From Spirochaetaceae bacterium (GTDB lineage Bacteria > Spirochaetota > Spirochaetia > DSM-27196 > SKKC01), in NCBI GenBank assembly GCA_003554375.1, contig PWGF01000433.1, positions 1 through 10,745 on the forward strand: 10,745 nt of DNA, given 5' to 3'. Below, in pieces: positions 1 through 6,407 of this stretch. Each line of letters begins with the position of its first letter. Within the stretch, counting starts at the first letter, position 1. Made by a program: the position numbers and the translations under genes. The notes under the pieces are model-generated. The model saw only the letters and a program-made list of their open reading frames with translations, had not been told where the DNA came from and did no database searches.

Positions 1-241
1 ACCCCGACGAGGGGGAAGCCACGCGATCCGATACTTCCAGGCGCGGCTCCAGAAGTCCAGGGGCAGCCGGCAAGGGGAGGGGCATCACGATGAACAGGAA
101 AGCCCAGATGGCGCCGAGCAGCCCCGCCGGTGACGTGCAGTGAGGAAAGCTTCCGCACTGGGCATAGGCAGGTCGAGGGGGCACGTCGCCATCGCTTGAG
201 GTCTTCCATGCAAATCTTGCTGAGCTGAGCACCTCGCTCAT
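1..241 (-). CDS. Possible partial ORF with signal-peptide-like segment, running off the left edge
   Basis: Reading the minus strand from an ATG at 241, the frame stays open for 80 codons to the window edge. From about residue 38 to 60 it encodes a hydrophobic stretch containing LLGAIWAFLFIVMPLPLPAA, which resembles a signal peptide or membrane anchor, followed by a polar, Pro/Ser-containing segment. The first 35 residues look unlike a normal signal n-region, so the true start may be further in, for example the GTG at 184. No start has a good Shine-Dalgarno sequence. A weak sigma-70-like pair on the minus strand (TTTACG at 277-272, TACGAT at 254-249, 17-base spacing) would start transcription at about 242, which also favours an internal start. 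The product would be an exported or membrane protein divergent from flgN. I do not recognise the family, and the frame may be fortuitous in GC-rich DNA. Confidence 0.3.
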   Translation of the reverse strand, partial: MSEVLSSARFAWKTSSDGDVPPRPAYAQCGSFPHCTSPAGLLGAIWAFLFIVMPLPLPAAPGLLEPRLEVSDRVASPSSG

Positions 242-325
242 AGTGTTAATCGTACCGAAAACCTGGATCTGCGTAAATGTATCGTACTCCCAATGTGGGG
301 CGAGGCCGTGTGCGAGCAAAGGGAC

Positions 326-352
326 TAATGGTTTGGTCGTTGATGCCGATAG
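326..352 (+). promoter_or_regulatory. Sigma-28 (FliA-type) promoter for the flgN-flgK-flgL-fliW-csrA operon
   Basis: TAAT at 326-329, a 15-base spacer and GCCGATAG at 345-352 match the flagellar sigma-28 consensus TAAA-N15-GCCGATAA at 3 of 4 and 7 of 8 positions with ideal spacing. Transcription would begin at about 358-360, giving a leader of about 28 bases before the flgN ATG at 387. This is the class of promoter expected for late flagellar genes. It also argues against translation starting upstream of 345 in the flgN frame. Confidence 0.7.
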
Positions 353-357
353 GATAA

Positions 358-382
358 ACGTGGAACGTACGCCAGGGGAGGG
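358..382 (+). promoter_or_regulatory. flgN leader with Shine-Dalgarno and two GGA motifs (possible CsrA site)
   Basis: The predicted leader holds ACGTGGAACGT at 358-368. This can fold into a small stem with GGA (362-364) in its loop, if the transcript starts early enough to include both arms. A second GGA (377-379) lies inside the strong Shine-Dalgarno AGGGGAGGG (374-382), four bases before the ATG. Two GGA motifs 12 bases apart, one covering the ribosome binding site, is the layout by which CsrA dimers block translation. The assignment to CsrA is an inference. The Shine-Dalgarno itself is clear. Confidence 0.4.
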
Positions 383-386
383 CTAT

Positions 387-887
387 ATGTCGTCTATGCC
401 CGAAATCGATCGCTTCGCGGAGGTCATCGGTAGGCAAGTAGAGCTCCTGGAGGAGACTGCGCAGAAGCAGCAGGAGCTCCAGCGGGCGGTTATCGATCGG
501 AATTGGCATACACTGGATGAGCTTCTGCGAGAGTTGGACACGCTCGGGGAAGAGATCCATTTCGTCGAAGAGAAACGCCGCGCAATGTACGAGCAGGTGT
601 GCGACAATCTACGGCTGGAGAATCGCGCGAATTTCTACGACGTGCTGTGTAGCTTGGATAATTCCGATCGCAATAGGCTGAACGACGTTTATCGCAGGCT
701 CAAGGTTGCCGTCATGCGCGTACGAAACGCGACTGACGGCCTCGATGCGTACGTCTCCGCGGCGGGCGACACGTTGCACCAGGTGCTCGGCGAAGTTTTC
801 CCCGAACGTAAGGGAACCGTATATGCCCGTGATGGGTCCAAGGCCGGAGTCACGGAGCGTCCGCTCGTCGTCGATCAGGAACTGTAG
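387..887 (+). CDS. flgN: FlgN-family flagellar export chaperone
   Basis: Encodes a 166-residue, mostly alpha-helical protein with long heptad-like stretches, including QVELLEETAQKQQELQRAV near the N-terminus and a helix containing NRLNDVYRRLKVAVMRV at about residues 92-108. FlgN is a cytoplasmic chaperone that binds the hook-filament junction proteins FlgK and FlgL before type III flagellar export. Sequence conservation in the family is weak, so the call rests on size, helical character and position directly before flgK and flgL. The frame extends upstream to 243, but ATG 387 has a strong Shine-Dalgarno (AGGGGAGGG) and sits just behind the sigma-28 promoter, so it is preferred. A second ATG four codons later (396) is a less likely start. 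The acidic C-terminal tail after about residue 140 looks flexible. flgK starts 50 bases downstream. Confidence 0.8.
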   Translation: MSSMPEIDRFAEVIGRQVELLEETAQKQQELQRAVIDRNWHTLDELLRELDTLGEEIHFVEEKRRAMYEQVCDNLRLENRANFYDVLCSLDNSDRNRLNDVYRRLKVAVMRVRNATDGLDAYVSAAGDTLHQVLGEVFPERKGTVYARDGSKAGVTERPLVVDQEL

Positions 888-937
888 AACGTAGTGGGGC
901 CAAAGCAGTAGTGGAGCCATAGCAGAGGACGGACGGC

Positions 938-2812
938 ATGCAATCGACCTTTACGGGAATTGAGATAGGCCGGCGCAGCCTGCTGGCGCACAGGCGGGCG
1001 CTCAGTACGGTCGGACATAACCTATCGAATGCGAACTCCGAGGGCTATAGCCGACAACGTGTCGAGCTCTCAGCGTATCACTCGATTACGCGTCCCAGTC
1101 TTGCGCGCGCCGACCGTCCTGGAATGCTCGGTCAGGGTGTGGAAGCGACGGCTATCGAGCGTGTCCGTGATCAGCTTCTCGAAGGCCGGATCCTTACTCA
1201 GGCGGGCCACGAGACCTACTGGGAGGAGCGCGACAAGTACAGCCTCATGGTAGATCAACTCCACAACGAGCCGGGCGACCAGTCCGTTCGAGGTATGCTC
1301 GACAGGTTCTGGGAAGCGTGGCAAGAGCTCTCGCTGCACCCTGATCAGCGAGCACCTCGCGAGGCGGTGGTGGAGCGCGGTCAGACGGTCGTCGAAACCA
1401 TTCGAGAGCGATATAATGAGCTCTCGCGGATTCGAACATCGCTGGAAGAAGAGATCCGGGGCTCGGTAAATCAGATCAACGATCTGACGCGCGAGATCGC
1501 TCAACTCAACAGACGAATTGTCAAGTCGGAGGCTGCGGGTGACAACCCGAACGACCTCTACGACCGCCGCGACCTACTAGTAGAGGAATTGGCCGGTCAC
1601 GTCGACATAGCGGTGGACGACCGCGATCCGCTTGAGTTCAATCTCTATGTCGGCGGCCGCGTCATCGTTCAAGGCGGTACGGCGAAGGGGTTCGATTTAG
1701 AGGCCGATCCTCAGAACAACGGCTTCAGTCGCGTATTGTGGTCGCGCTCCGGGGACGAGGTAGAGCTCCGTTCCGGAAAGCTTGCAGCATTTCTCGAATT
1801 GCGGGACCAGGATCTGGTAGATGAGATACAGAGCCTGGACAATATGGCGATGAACCTGGTCGATGCCGTCAACGAGGTCCACCGTGACGGTTACGGATTG
1901 AACGGTGAGACCGGGAACGATTTCTTCGTGGAGCTTCCCTTCGTTGAGAACACGTTGGGAACGCTCGATCGCAGCGGTGACGGTGAGCTCGACTCCTCCT
2001 ATCTCTTTCGCGTGACCGGCACGAACGAGCTGAATCCGGATCAGCAGATCGGATTGGACGGAACCTTGACCCTTTCCGGACCTGAGAACACGGTAGAAGT
2101 CGAGTACGCGCCGACGGATACGGTTGACGAGGTTGTTCGCCGAATCAACAACTCGGAGGCGGAAGTGGTGGCCAGGCTCGACCGTCATGGGCGACTGAGC
2201 ATGAAGGGTACTCCAGCCGCCGTTCGAGACAATCCGGACTTCGTTATTCGCCACGTTGAAGATTCGGGTCAGTTCCTCGTTGGATACGCCGGTCTGCTTC
2301 CGGAGTCCGGCCCAGACGGCGCGTATAGCTGGAACGTTCCCGATGCGGTCGACGACTTGCGGGACGACGTCGAATTCGCCGTGGCGCCACGGGCGAATCC
2401 ATCCGGATGGATCGGCATCAATCCCACTGTGGAGCGTGAGCCGGCCAACGTCGCCGGCGGCTTTGCCCGCGGCACGCGCGATGGGGAGGTTGGTGACGGC
2501 GCCGCGGCGGAGGAGATTGCCGCACTGCGGCACCGCCCTGTCATGGTCGGAAACATGGCCACGTTCGACGACTATTTTTCCGAGGCAGCTACCGCTGCCG
2601 GTCTAAGAAGCGAGCAGGCCCAACAGAGTTTCCGGACCCACGAAGACCTGGCCAAGGACCTACGCGACTGGCGGCAATCGATATCCGGTGTAAATATGGA
2701 CGAAGAACTGTCGGAGATGATCAAGTTTCAGCACGGCTATCAGGCGGCAGCGCGGTACGTGACACAGGTAAACGAGATGCTCGATACGATCATAAACCGG
2801 ATGGGGGTGTAG
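938..2812 (+). CDS. flgK: Flagellar hook-associated protein 1, FlgK
   Basis: Encodes a 624-residue protein. The N-terminal rod/hook-type helix (MQSTFTGIEIGRRSLLAHRR) is followed by the signature NLSNANSEGYSRQRV at residues 28-42, as in FlgK and related axial proteins. The first 200 residues are helical (D0/D1), with a variable beta-rich, acidic centre. The C-terminal helix (about 565-624, with SGVNMDEELSEMIKFQHGYQ) closes the D0 domain. FlgK forms the first junction ring between the hook and the flagellar filament, which in spirochaetes lies in the periplasm. It is exported through the flagellar type III system without a cleaved signal peptide, and none is seen. The length is within the range for spirochaete FlgK, longer than the roughly 550 residues of the enteric protein. 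ATG 938 follows AGAGGACGGACGGC, which supplies a purine-rich ribosome binding site with GGA triplets at 927-929 and 931-933. The gene lies between flgN and flgL in one operon. Confidence 0.95.
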   Translation: MQSTFTGIEIGRRSLLAHRRALSTVGHNLSNANSEGYSRQRVELSAYHSITRPSLARADRPGMLGQGVEATAIERVRDQLLEGRILTQAGHETYWEERDKYSLMVDQLHNEPGDQSVRGMLDRFWEAWQELSLHPDQRAPREAVVERGQTVVETIRERYNELSRIRTSLEEEIRGSVNQINDLTREIAQLNRRIVKSEAAGDNPNDLYDRRDLLVEELAGHVDIAVDDRDPLEFNLYVGGRVIVQGGTAKGFDLEADPQNNGFSRVLWSRSGDEVELRSGKLAAFLELRDQDLVDEIQSLDNMAMNLVDAVNEVHRDGYGLNGETGNDFFVELPFVENTLGTLDRSGDGELDSSYLFRVTGTNELNPDQQIGLDGTLTLSGPENTVEVEYAPTDTVDEVVRRINNSEAEVVARLDRHGRLSMKGTPAAVRDNPDFVIRHVEDSGQFLVGYAGLLPESGPDGAYSWNVPDAVDDLRDDVEFAVAPRANPSGWIGINPTVEREPANVAGGFARGTRDGEVGDGAAAEEIAALRHRPVMVGNMATFDDYFSEAATAAGLRSEQAQQSFRTHEDLAKDLRDWRQSISGVNMDEELSEMIKFQHGYQAAARYVTQVNEMLDTIINRMGV

Positions 2813-2952
2813 CGCGTGCGGCCAAGAACGACACGGGAACGCGGAGTACTGACTGGCGTTATCGGCACGGGGCGCCCCCCTGATTCCCGTTGGTGCGCAT
2901 CCGGCAGTATCCGGTTGCCCAACAGGGTGACTCGAGGAGCCGGGAGGACGTT
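2813..2952 (+). other. flgK-flgL intergenic region with inverted repeats and flgL ribosome binding site
   Basis: These 140 bases hold no recognised gene. A 7-base inverted repeat, ACGGGAA (2833-2839) with TTCCCGT (2884-2890), encloses the perfect palindrome GGGGCGCCCC (2869-2878), so the RNA could fold. No T-run follows, so it is not a standard terminator. Three GGA triplets (2936-2938, 2943-2945, 2946-2948) lie just before the flgL ATG, the last two within the Shine-Dalgarno GGGAGGA. A 46-codon frame from GTG 2816 ends in a TGA that overlaps the flgL start as ATGA; coding is unproven. Confidence 0.5.
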
Positions 2953-4194
2953 ATGAACCGGATTAGTACTAATCTCCCCAACGACAGCAATCAGTTCTAC
3001 ATGCAACGTAGACAGGTCGATCTGCAAGAGCAGCAGGATCGTCTCTCCTCTCAGGAGCGGCTCCAGAACATGCGGGACGATCCGGTCTCGGCAGGCCAGG
3101 CAACCCGGTACGACAGCGTGGGGAATCGCCTGGACCGCTATGCCAAGAATATCCGCCATGCGCAGGACAACCATCGAGTGACCGAGGGGTATCTCCGTGA
3201 GGCAGTGGACATCTTCCAGCGGGTGCGTGAGATTGCCGTACAGGGCGCCAACGGAGTATATGAGCCGGAAGACCTTCAAGCGATGGGCCGCGAGGTCAAT
3301 GAGCTGCTCGAGGAGATGGTGGACATCGCCAACGCAAGCAACGGGACAGGGCAGACCATTTTCGGTGGGGGCCGGACGCATGGGGATGCGTTCGAGGTGT
3401 TGCGAGGGAGTATCGATGGCTTCGACGATCTTGCCATAACGAACGTGAATTACCGCGGAGATTTGACCGCCAACCGTGCGGAAATCGGAGACGACGCGTT
3501 CGTACCCTTGAACTTTCCGGGCAACCAAGTCTTCTGGGCGGAGAACCAGCAGGTTTACTCGACCGTGGATGCAACGAACTATGTCGTTCAGGAGCCTTCG
3601 AGCGTATTCATCGACGATGCCGAGATCCGGTTGCAGGAAGGCGATACCGCCCAGACAATCATCGACCGGATCAACGCGAGCGACGCTGCCGTTAGGGCCC
3701 GGCTGGACCCGATCCAGGATGGGCTTGTCATCGAATCGACAACGCCGCATCAGATATGGCTGGAAGATGGGGAAGGCAGCGTGTTTCAGGATCTAGGGCT
3801 CATCCAGGAGCGTGGACGAGCTCCCGACAACATCGCGGACACGGCGGAAGTCTACGGGGGGAGCGCGTTTGATATGGTTATCTCGCTCCGGGACCGGCTT
3901 ATGGAAGGTGACAGTTTTCAAGTGGGCGGCGACGGGCTCCGCGGCATTGATGAGGCGATGGATAACATGCTCGGCAGGCTGGGGCGTCTTGGTGCGCTGG
4001 ATGCGCGCTTGGAGATGGCGGGAGAGCGGAATGACATCGTACGCGGAAGAATCGACCGACAGCACTCTCGAGAGGTGGATATCGATCTGGCGGAAGCTAT
4101 CACCGACTTCCGGATGATGGAGCACACCCACCGTGCCGCCGTGCAGACCGCGGCTCGCATTCTTCCACCCACACTTCTAGATTTTTTGAGGTAA
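2953..4194 (+). CDS. flgL: Flagellar hook-associated protein 3, FlgL
   Basis: Encodes a 413-residue flagellin-like protein. It opens with MNRISTNLPNDSNQFYMQRR, close to the usual FlgL start, and continues with the flagellin-type N-terminal helices. The helical part includes LSSQERLQNMRDDPVSAGQA at about residues 32-51, followed by a long amphipathic stretch and IFGGGRTHGDAF near 137-148. A variable beta-rich middle follows, and the C-terminal helix (about 340-413) contains RLGALDARLEMAGERNDIV and ends in LLDFLR. FlgL forms the second junction ring, on which the filament assembles, and is a FlgN client. The open frame begins at TTG 2890, but ATG 2953 has a Shine-Dalgarno (GGGAGGA) and gives the canonical N-terminus, so it is chosen. 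The GGA cluster there is a possible CsrA site. The gene ends three bases before fliW, so the two are co-transcribed. Confidence 0.95.
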   Translation: MNRISTNLPNDSNQFYMQRRQVDLQEQQDRLSSQERLQNMRDDPVSAGQATRYDSVGNRLDRYAKNIRHAQDNHRVTEGYLREAVDIFQRVREIAVQGANGVYEPEDLQAMGREVNELLEEMVDIANASNGTGQTIFGGGRTHGDAFEVLRGSIDGFDDLAITNVNYRGDLTANRAEIGDDAFVPLNFPGNQVFWAENQQVYSTVDATNYVVQEPSSVFIDDAEIRLQEGDTAQTIIDRINASDAAVRARLDPIQDGLVIESTTPHQIWLEDGEGSVFQDLGLIQERGRAPDNIADTAEVYGGSAFDMVISLRDRLMEGDSFQVGGDGLRGIDEAMDNMLGRLGRLGALDARLEMAGERNDIVRGRIDRQHSREVDIDLAEAITDFRMMEHTHRAAVQTAARILPPTLLDFLR

Positions 4195-4197
4195 GGT

Positions 4198-4650
4198 ATG
4201 CCTAGTATTCAGACAAAACAGTACGGGACCGTTGAGATCGACGAGCGGCAGATTATCGATTTCCCGGCCGGTCTCTTCGGATTCGAGCGGCTCTGCCGGT
4301 TTGCCCTCTTAGACTCTCATCGCCCCCCGTTCTACATACTTCAGAGCCTGGAAGAGCCTGCGACCGCGTTTGTGCTTATCGATCCGATGGTCTTCCGTCC
4401 CGACTACACGCTGGATGTCACGGAGGAGGATCTCGAGGCGGTCGGGGCCGAAGACGTGCAAGAGTTACTCGTTTTTGCTATAGTGACAATCCCCGATGAC
4501 GAGAGGTTGATGACGGCAAACCTTCAGGGGCCGCTGGTCATCAACCGTAAACGCCGCGTCGGGCGGCAGACCATCTCTACGAACCCTAGCTGGGGGCTTC
4601 GGCACACCATACTTGAGGAGTTGGAGCGCCTTCGGACGAACGCATGCTGA
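4198..4650 (+). CDS. fliW: Flagellar assembly factor FliW (CsrA antagonist)
   Basis: Encodes a 150-residue FliW, the usual size. Clear family features are the N-terminal beta segment ending in IDFPAGLFGFERLCRFAL (about residues 20-37), the FYILQSLEEPATAFVLIDP region (about 45-63), the acidic DVTEEDLEAVG, the LLVFAIVTIP strand and the final LQGPLVINRKRRVGRQ segment. In Bacillus subtilis and other bacteria FliW binds either flagellin or CsrA. When flagellin is exported, freed FliW takes CsrA off its mRNA targets, which makes flagellin synthesis depend on export. The ATG follows GAGGTAAGG and lies three bases after the flgL stop. The 3' end overlaps the csrA start by seven bases, consistent with translational coupling and balanced production of the two partners. 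Confidence 0.97.
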   Translation: MPSIQTKQYGTVEIDERQIIDFPAGLFGFERLCRFALLDSHRPPFYILQSLEEPATAFVLIDPMVFRPDYTLDVTEEDLEAVGAEDVQELLVFAIVTIPDDERLMTANLQGPLVINRKRRVGRQTISTNPSWGLRHTILEELERLRTNAC

Positions 4651-4994
4651 TTTTGGCACGGAAGCACAATGAAAAGATCATGATCGGCGACGATGTGGAG
4701 GTCTCAGTCGTCGAGATCAAGGGCGATCAGGTCAAGCTCGGGATCAGTGCGCCGCGGGACGTGAAGGTGTACCGCGCCGAAGTGTATGAAGCAATCCAGG
4801 AAGAGAACCGCGCCGCGGCAGCGGCCCGGGCTATTCCGGAGATCGAGATCTTCTCTCAAGGTAGCTCAGACAGTTCCGAGGAGAGCCCTCCTAATCCGGC
4901 TGGAGAGCGCGGTTCATTCGAGAGCTCTTCGGAGAAGGGGAAGACTTCCCCAGCGGATTCTCGCGGAACAACCCAAAGCCGGTCGCGGGAATGA
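4644..4994 (+). CDS. csrA: Carbon storage regulator CsrA with long C-terminal extension
   Basis: Residues 1-60 form a canonical CsrA: MLILARKHNEKIMIGDD, strands VEVSVVEIKGDQVKLGISAP, then VYRAEVYEAIQEENR. The RNA-binding arginine is present at residue 44, and the LxIxR-like first strand is intact. CsrA dimers bind GGA motifs in leaders and usually block ribosome binding. The total length is 116 residues against roughly 60-75 for most CsrA proteins. The extra 45-50 residues are rich in Ser, Glu, Gly and Pro and probably disordered; they lie beyond the FliW-binding C-terminal helix known from Firmicutes. The ATG overlaps the last codons of fliW. No convincing Shine-Dalgarno lies directly upstream, so expression probably depends on coupling to fliW. 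It is the last gene of the plus-strand operon. Likely targets, by inference, are the GGA-rich leaders of flgN, flgK and flgL. Confidence 0.95.
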   Translation: MLILARKHNEKIMIGDDVEVSVVEIKGDQVKLGISAPRDVKVYRAEVYEAIQEENRAAAAARAIPEIEIFSQGSSDSSEESPPNPAGERGSFESSSEKGKTSPADSRGTTQSRSRE

Positions 4995-5030
4995 TGCGGT
5001 TCGGAACGGCGCGGGTGCCGGGATCGGGGG
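4995..5030. other. Convergent operon junction without obvious terminator
   Basis: Only 36 bases separate the csrA stop from the tsaB stop. I see no stem followed by a T-run on either strand. The closest candidate stem is GGGGAAGACTTCCCC at 4937-4951, inside the csrA tail, but no T-tract follows it in either direction. Transcripts may overlap or end by another mechanism. Confidence 0.5.
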
Positions 5031-5783
5031 CTACTCGTTGCCCTGGTGAGAACGAACGTAGTCGGGCCCCGCGGTTTCGGATTCTCGTTCGCCCCGCTCG
5101 AATGCCTTCATACCTAAGCGAAGCAAGGGCCCGGTTAGGCCTCCGTCGCTGGGTATAACGGTGAGGCGTGGAGGTGTCCTCTGATCCGTTGGTGCGTGTT
5201 TCTTCTGAGGAGGCGCGTTGCGGCCCGCGTACTCTTCCCGAGCACGGTCTTCAGCCGGCTCGTCGTTCCATTGTTTCAAGGCGGTCATGCGGCGCACAAG
5301 ATCCGGCGCGTCAGGTCCGGCTACCAGCACATGAGACAGGCCATCGCACCAGTCGATGATACCACTTTCGGCAATGTCGGCAGGCCCCTCGAGCGTATCG
5401 CCGGCACTGAATAGCGCCGCATAGAAGCGTTTCTTTCGCGCATCTATCGCCGCGAGCACCGGAAGACCGAGTGGCCGGTACGGCTCAGCTATCGCTTCCA
5501 ACGAGCTTACGCTTGTGAGCTCGCATCCCACCGCAGCCTGTATTCCCTTCAGGACGGAGAAGCCGATTCGCAGTCCGGTGAAGCTGCCGGGGCCGCGAGG
5601 GACCACGAGTAGATCAAGGTCCGCGGCTTGTATGCCGGCTTCCGTCAAGACTTCAGCGATTGCGGGGGCCAGCGTGCCATTATGGGTCAGACCTGATGCC
5701 CGGCCGCGCCAATAGCATGCGTCGTCCGTCCGCAAAAGGATCTCCAAGCGAGCGGACACTGTGTCTACCACTAGGCAGTTCAT
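5031..5783 (-). CDS. tsaB: tRNA t6A37 biosynthesis protein TsaB
   Basis: Encodes a 250-residue ASKHA-fold protein of the TsaB/YeaZ family. It starts with a beta strand (MNCLVVDTVSARLEILL), carries the family signature GPGSFTGLRIG at residues 64-74, then DARKKRFYAALF at 114-125, and ends with the usual PDYVRS near the C-terminus. TsaB is a non-catalytic cytoplasmic partner of TsaD in N6-threonylcarbamoyl-adenosine formation at position 37 of tRNAs reading ANN codons. Residues 172-206 form a charged, Pro-containing low-complexity stretch not expected in compact TsaB proteins, possibly a surface loop. The ATG is preceded by AAGGAG at good distance and overlaps the tsaE stop in an ATGA, so the two are translationally coupled. 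It is the last gene of the minus-strand operon. The first strand reads VDTV where many members have LDTS. Confidence 0.93.
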   Translation of the reverse strand: MNCLVVDTVSARLEILLRTDDACYWRGRASGLTHNGTLAPAIAEVLTEAGIQAADLDLLVVPRGPGSFTGLRIGFSVLKGIQAAVGCELTSVSSLEAIAEPYRPLGLPVLAAIDARKKRFYAALFSAGDTLEGPADIAESGIIDWCDGLSHVLVAGPDAPDLVRRMTALKQWNDEPAEDRAREEYAGRNAPPQKKHAPTDQRTPPRLTVIPSDGGLTGPLLRLGMKAFERGERESETAGPDYVRSHQGNE

Positions 5784-6316
5784 CCGGCTGTGCTCCTTCC
5801 CGAATCCCCGATGTTCTGGCGCTGCGCGATGCCTCCACCCGAGACAGTGATCGTCCGTTCGTTGGACGCCGGCGCGTGGCCGGACTTTCGGTCTTCGGTG
5901 AGGGCAATGTGGACATGGATCGTTTCACCGGGAAGCCAGGAGGCAGGTATCCGTTCTGCCCATTCGATGGCTATGATCGCAGCATCGGAGAAATGAGCCC
6001 AGAGGTCGAGGAGCTCCAGCTCTTCGGACTCGCTTATGCGGTATAGGTCGACGTGGATGAGAGGGACAGGGCCTTCATACTCGTTGATGATTGCGTAGGT
6101 GGGGCTCGTGACCGGCTCGTGGATATCGAGTTCTCGAGCCATGCCGCGGACCAGTTCCGACTTGCCGGTTCCAAGCTCTCCCGAAAGCGCAAACAGTCGG
6201 CCGGGGCTTCCAAAGCGCCGTATTAACCTTCGGCCGACTTCCTGTGTGTGCGTGGGAGAGTGCGAGCTCTCGCGAAAGCGTATGGTTTTGTCCGAAGTGC
6301 TGCCGGGGCCATGCAT
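5780..6316 (-). CDS. tsaE: tRNA t6A37 biosynthesis ATPase TsaE
   Basis: From ATG 6316 the product has 178 residues. Visible TsaE motifs are the Walker A loop GELGTGKS at residues 46-53, SPTYAIINEY at 71-80, HVDLYRI at 88-94 and IEWAERI at 117-123. TsaE is the small P-loop ATPase that acts with TsaB and TsaD in t6A formation, resetting the complex between cycles. The C-terminal 35 residues, ending in a Gly/Ser/Gln-rich segment, are longer than in many family members. The frame is open further up to a TTG at 6346, but neither start has a good Shine-Dalgarno. ATG is preferred because family N-termini are short. A hairpin-forming sequence at 6356-6384 lies just upstream and could affect its expression. 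The stop overlaps the tsaB start. Confidence 0.92.
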   Translation of the reverse strand: MHGPGSTSDKTIRFRESSHSPTHTQEVGRRLIRRFGSPGRLFALSGELGTGKSELVRGMARELDIHEPVTSPTYAIINEYEGPVPLIHVDLYRISESEELELLDLWAHFSDAAIIAIEWAERIPASWLPGETIHVHIALTEDRKSGHAPASNERTITVSGGGIAQRQNIGDSGRSTAG

Positions 6317-6355
6317 ATAAGGCAATTTGTAGCGAATCCGTCGCAAGAAGGGAAG

Positions 6356-6384
6356 CCTGCAGCCGGCAAGGTTCGCCCTGCAGG
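6356..6384 (-). repeat. Inverted repeat / possible attenuator upstream of tsaE
   Basis: CCTGCAG (6356-6362) pairs with CTGCAGG (6378-6384), and inside it GGC (6365-6367) pairs with GCC (6375-6377) around a 7-base loop. In minus-strand RNA this makes a stem of about 10 pairs with a 2-base bulge, followed by CUUCCCUUCUUG, a pyrimidine-rich but not uniform U-tract. It lies between the 86-residue ORF and tsaE and could act as a weak terminator, attenuator or RNA-stability element. Confidence 0.4.
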
Positions 6385-6407
6385 ACGCGGGGCATCCGGC
6401 GAGGTAG

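Noticed and set aside
90..143. 17-codon plus-strand frame behind a strong AGGGGAGGGG
   Set aside because: Too short, no known product, and it lies antisense to the divergent partial frame; the purine run may be chance.
243..386. Upstream extension of the flgN frame (48 extra residues from 243)
   Set aside because: It contains the sigma-28 promoter, its residues look unlike FlgN, and ATG 387 has a strong Shine-Dalgarno.
2859..2866. Perfect GCCGATAA on the minus strand in the flgK-flgL gap
   Set aside because: No TAAA-like box at the right distance (ATCA is found there), and it would point antisense into flgK with no gene to serve.
2890..2952. TTG start giving flgL 21 extra residues
   Set aside because: The canonical FlgL N-terminus MNRIST begins at 2953 behind a good ribosome binding site.
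4937..4951. GGGGAAGACTTCCCC as intrinsic terminator of the csrA operon
   Set aside because: Lies inside the csrA coding region and is followed by no T-run on either strand.
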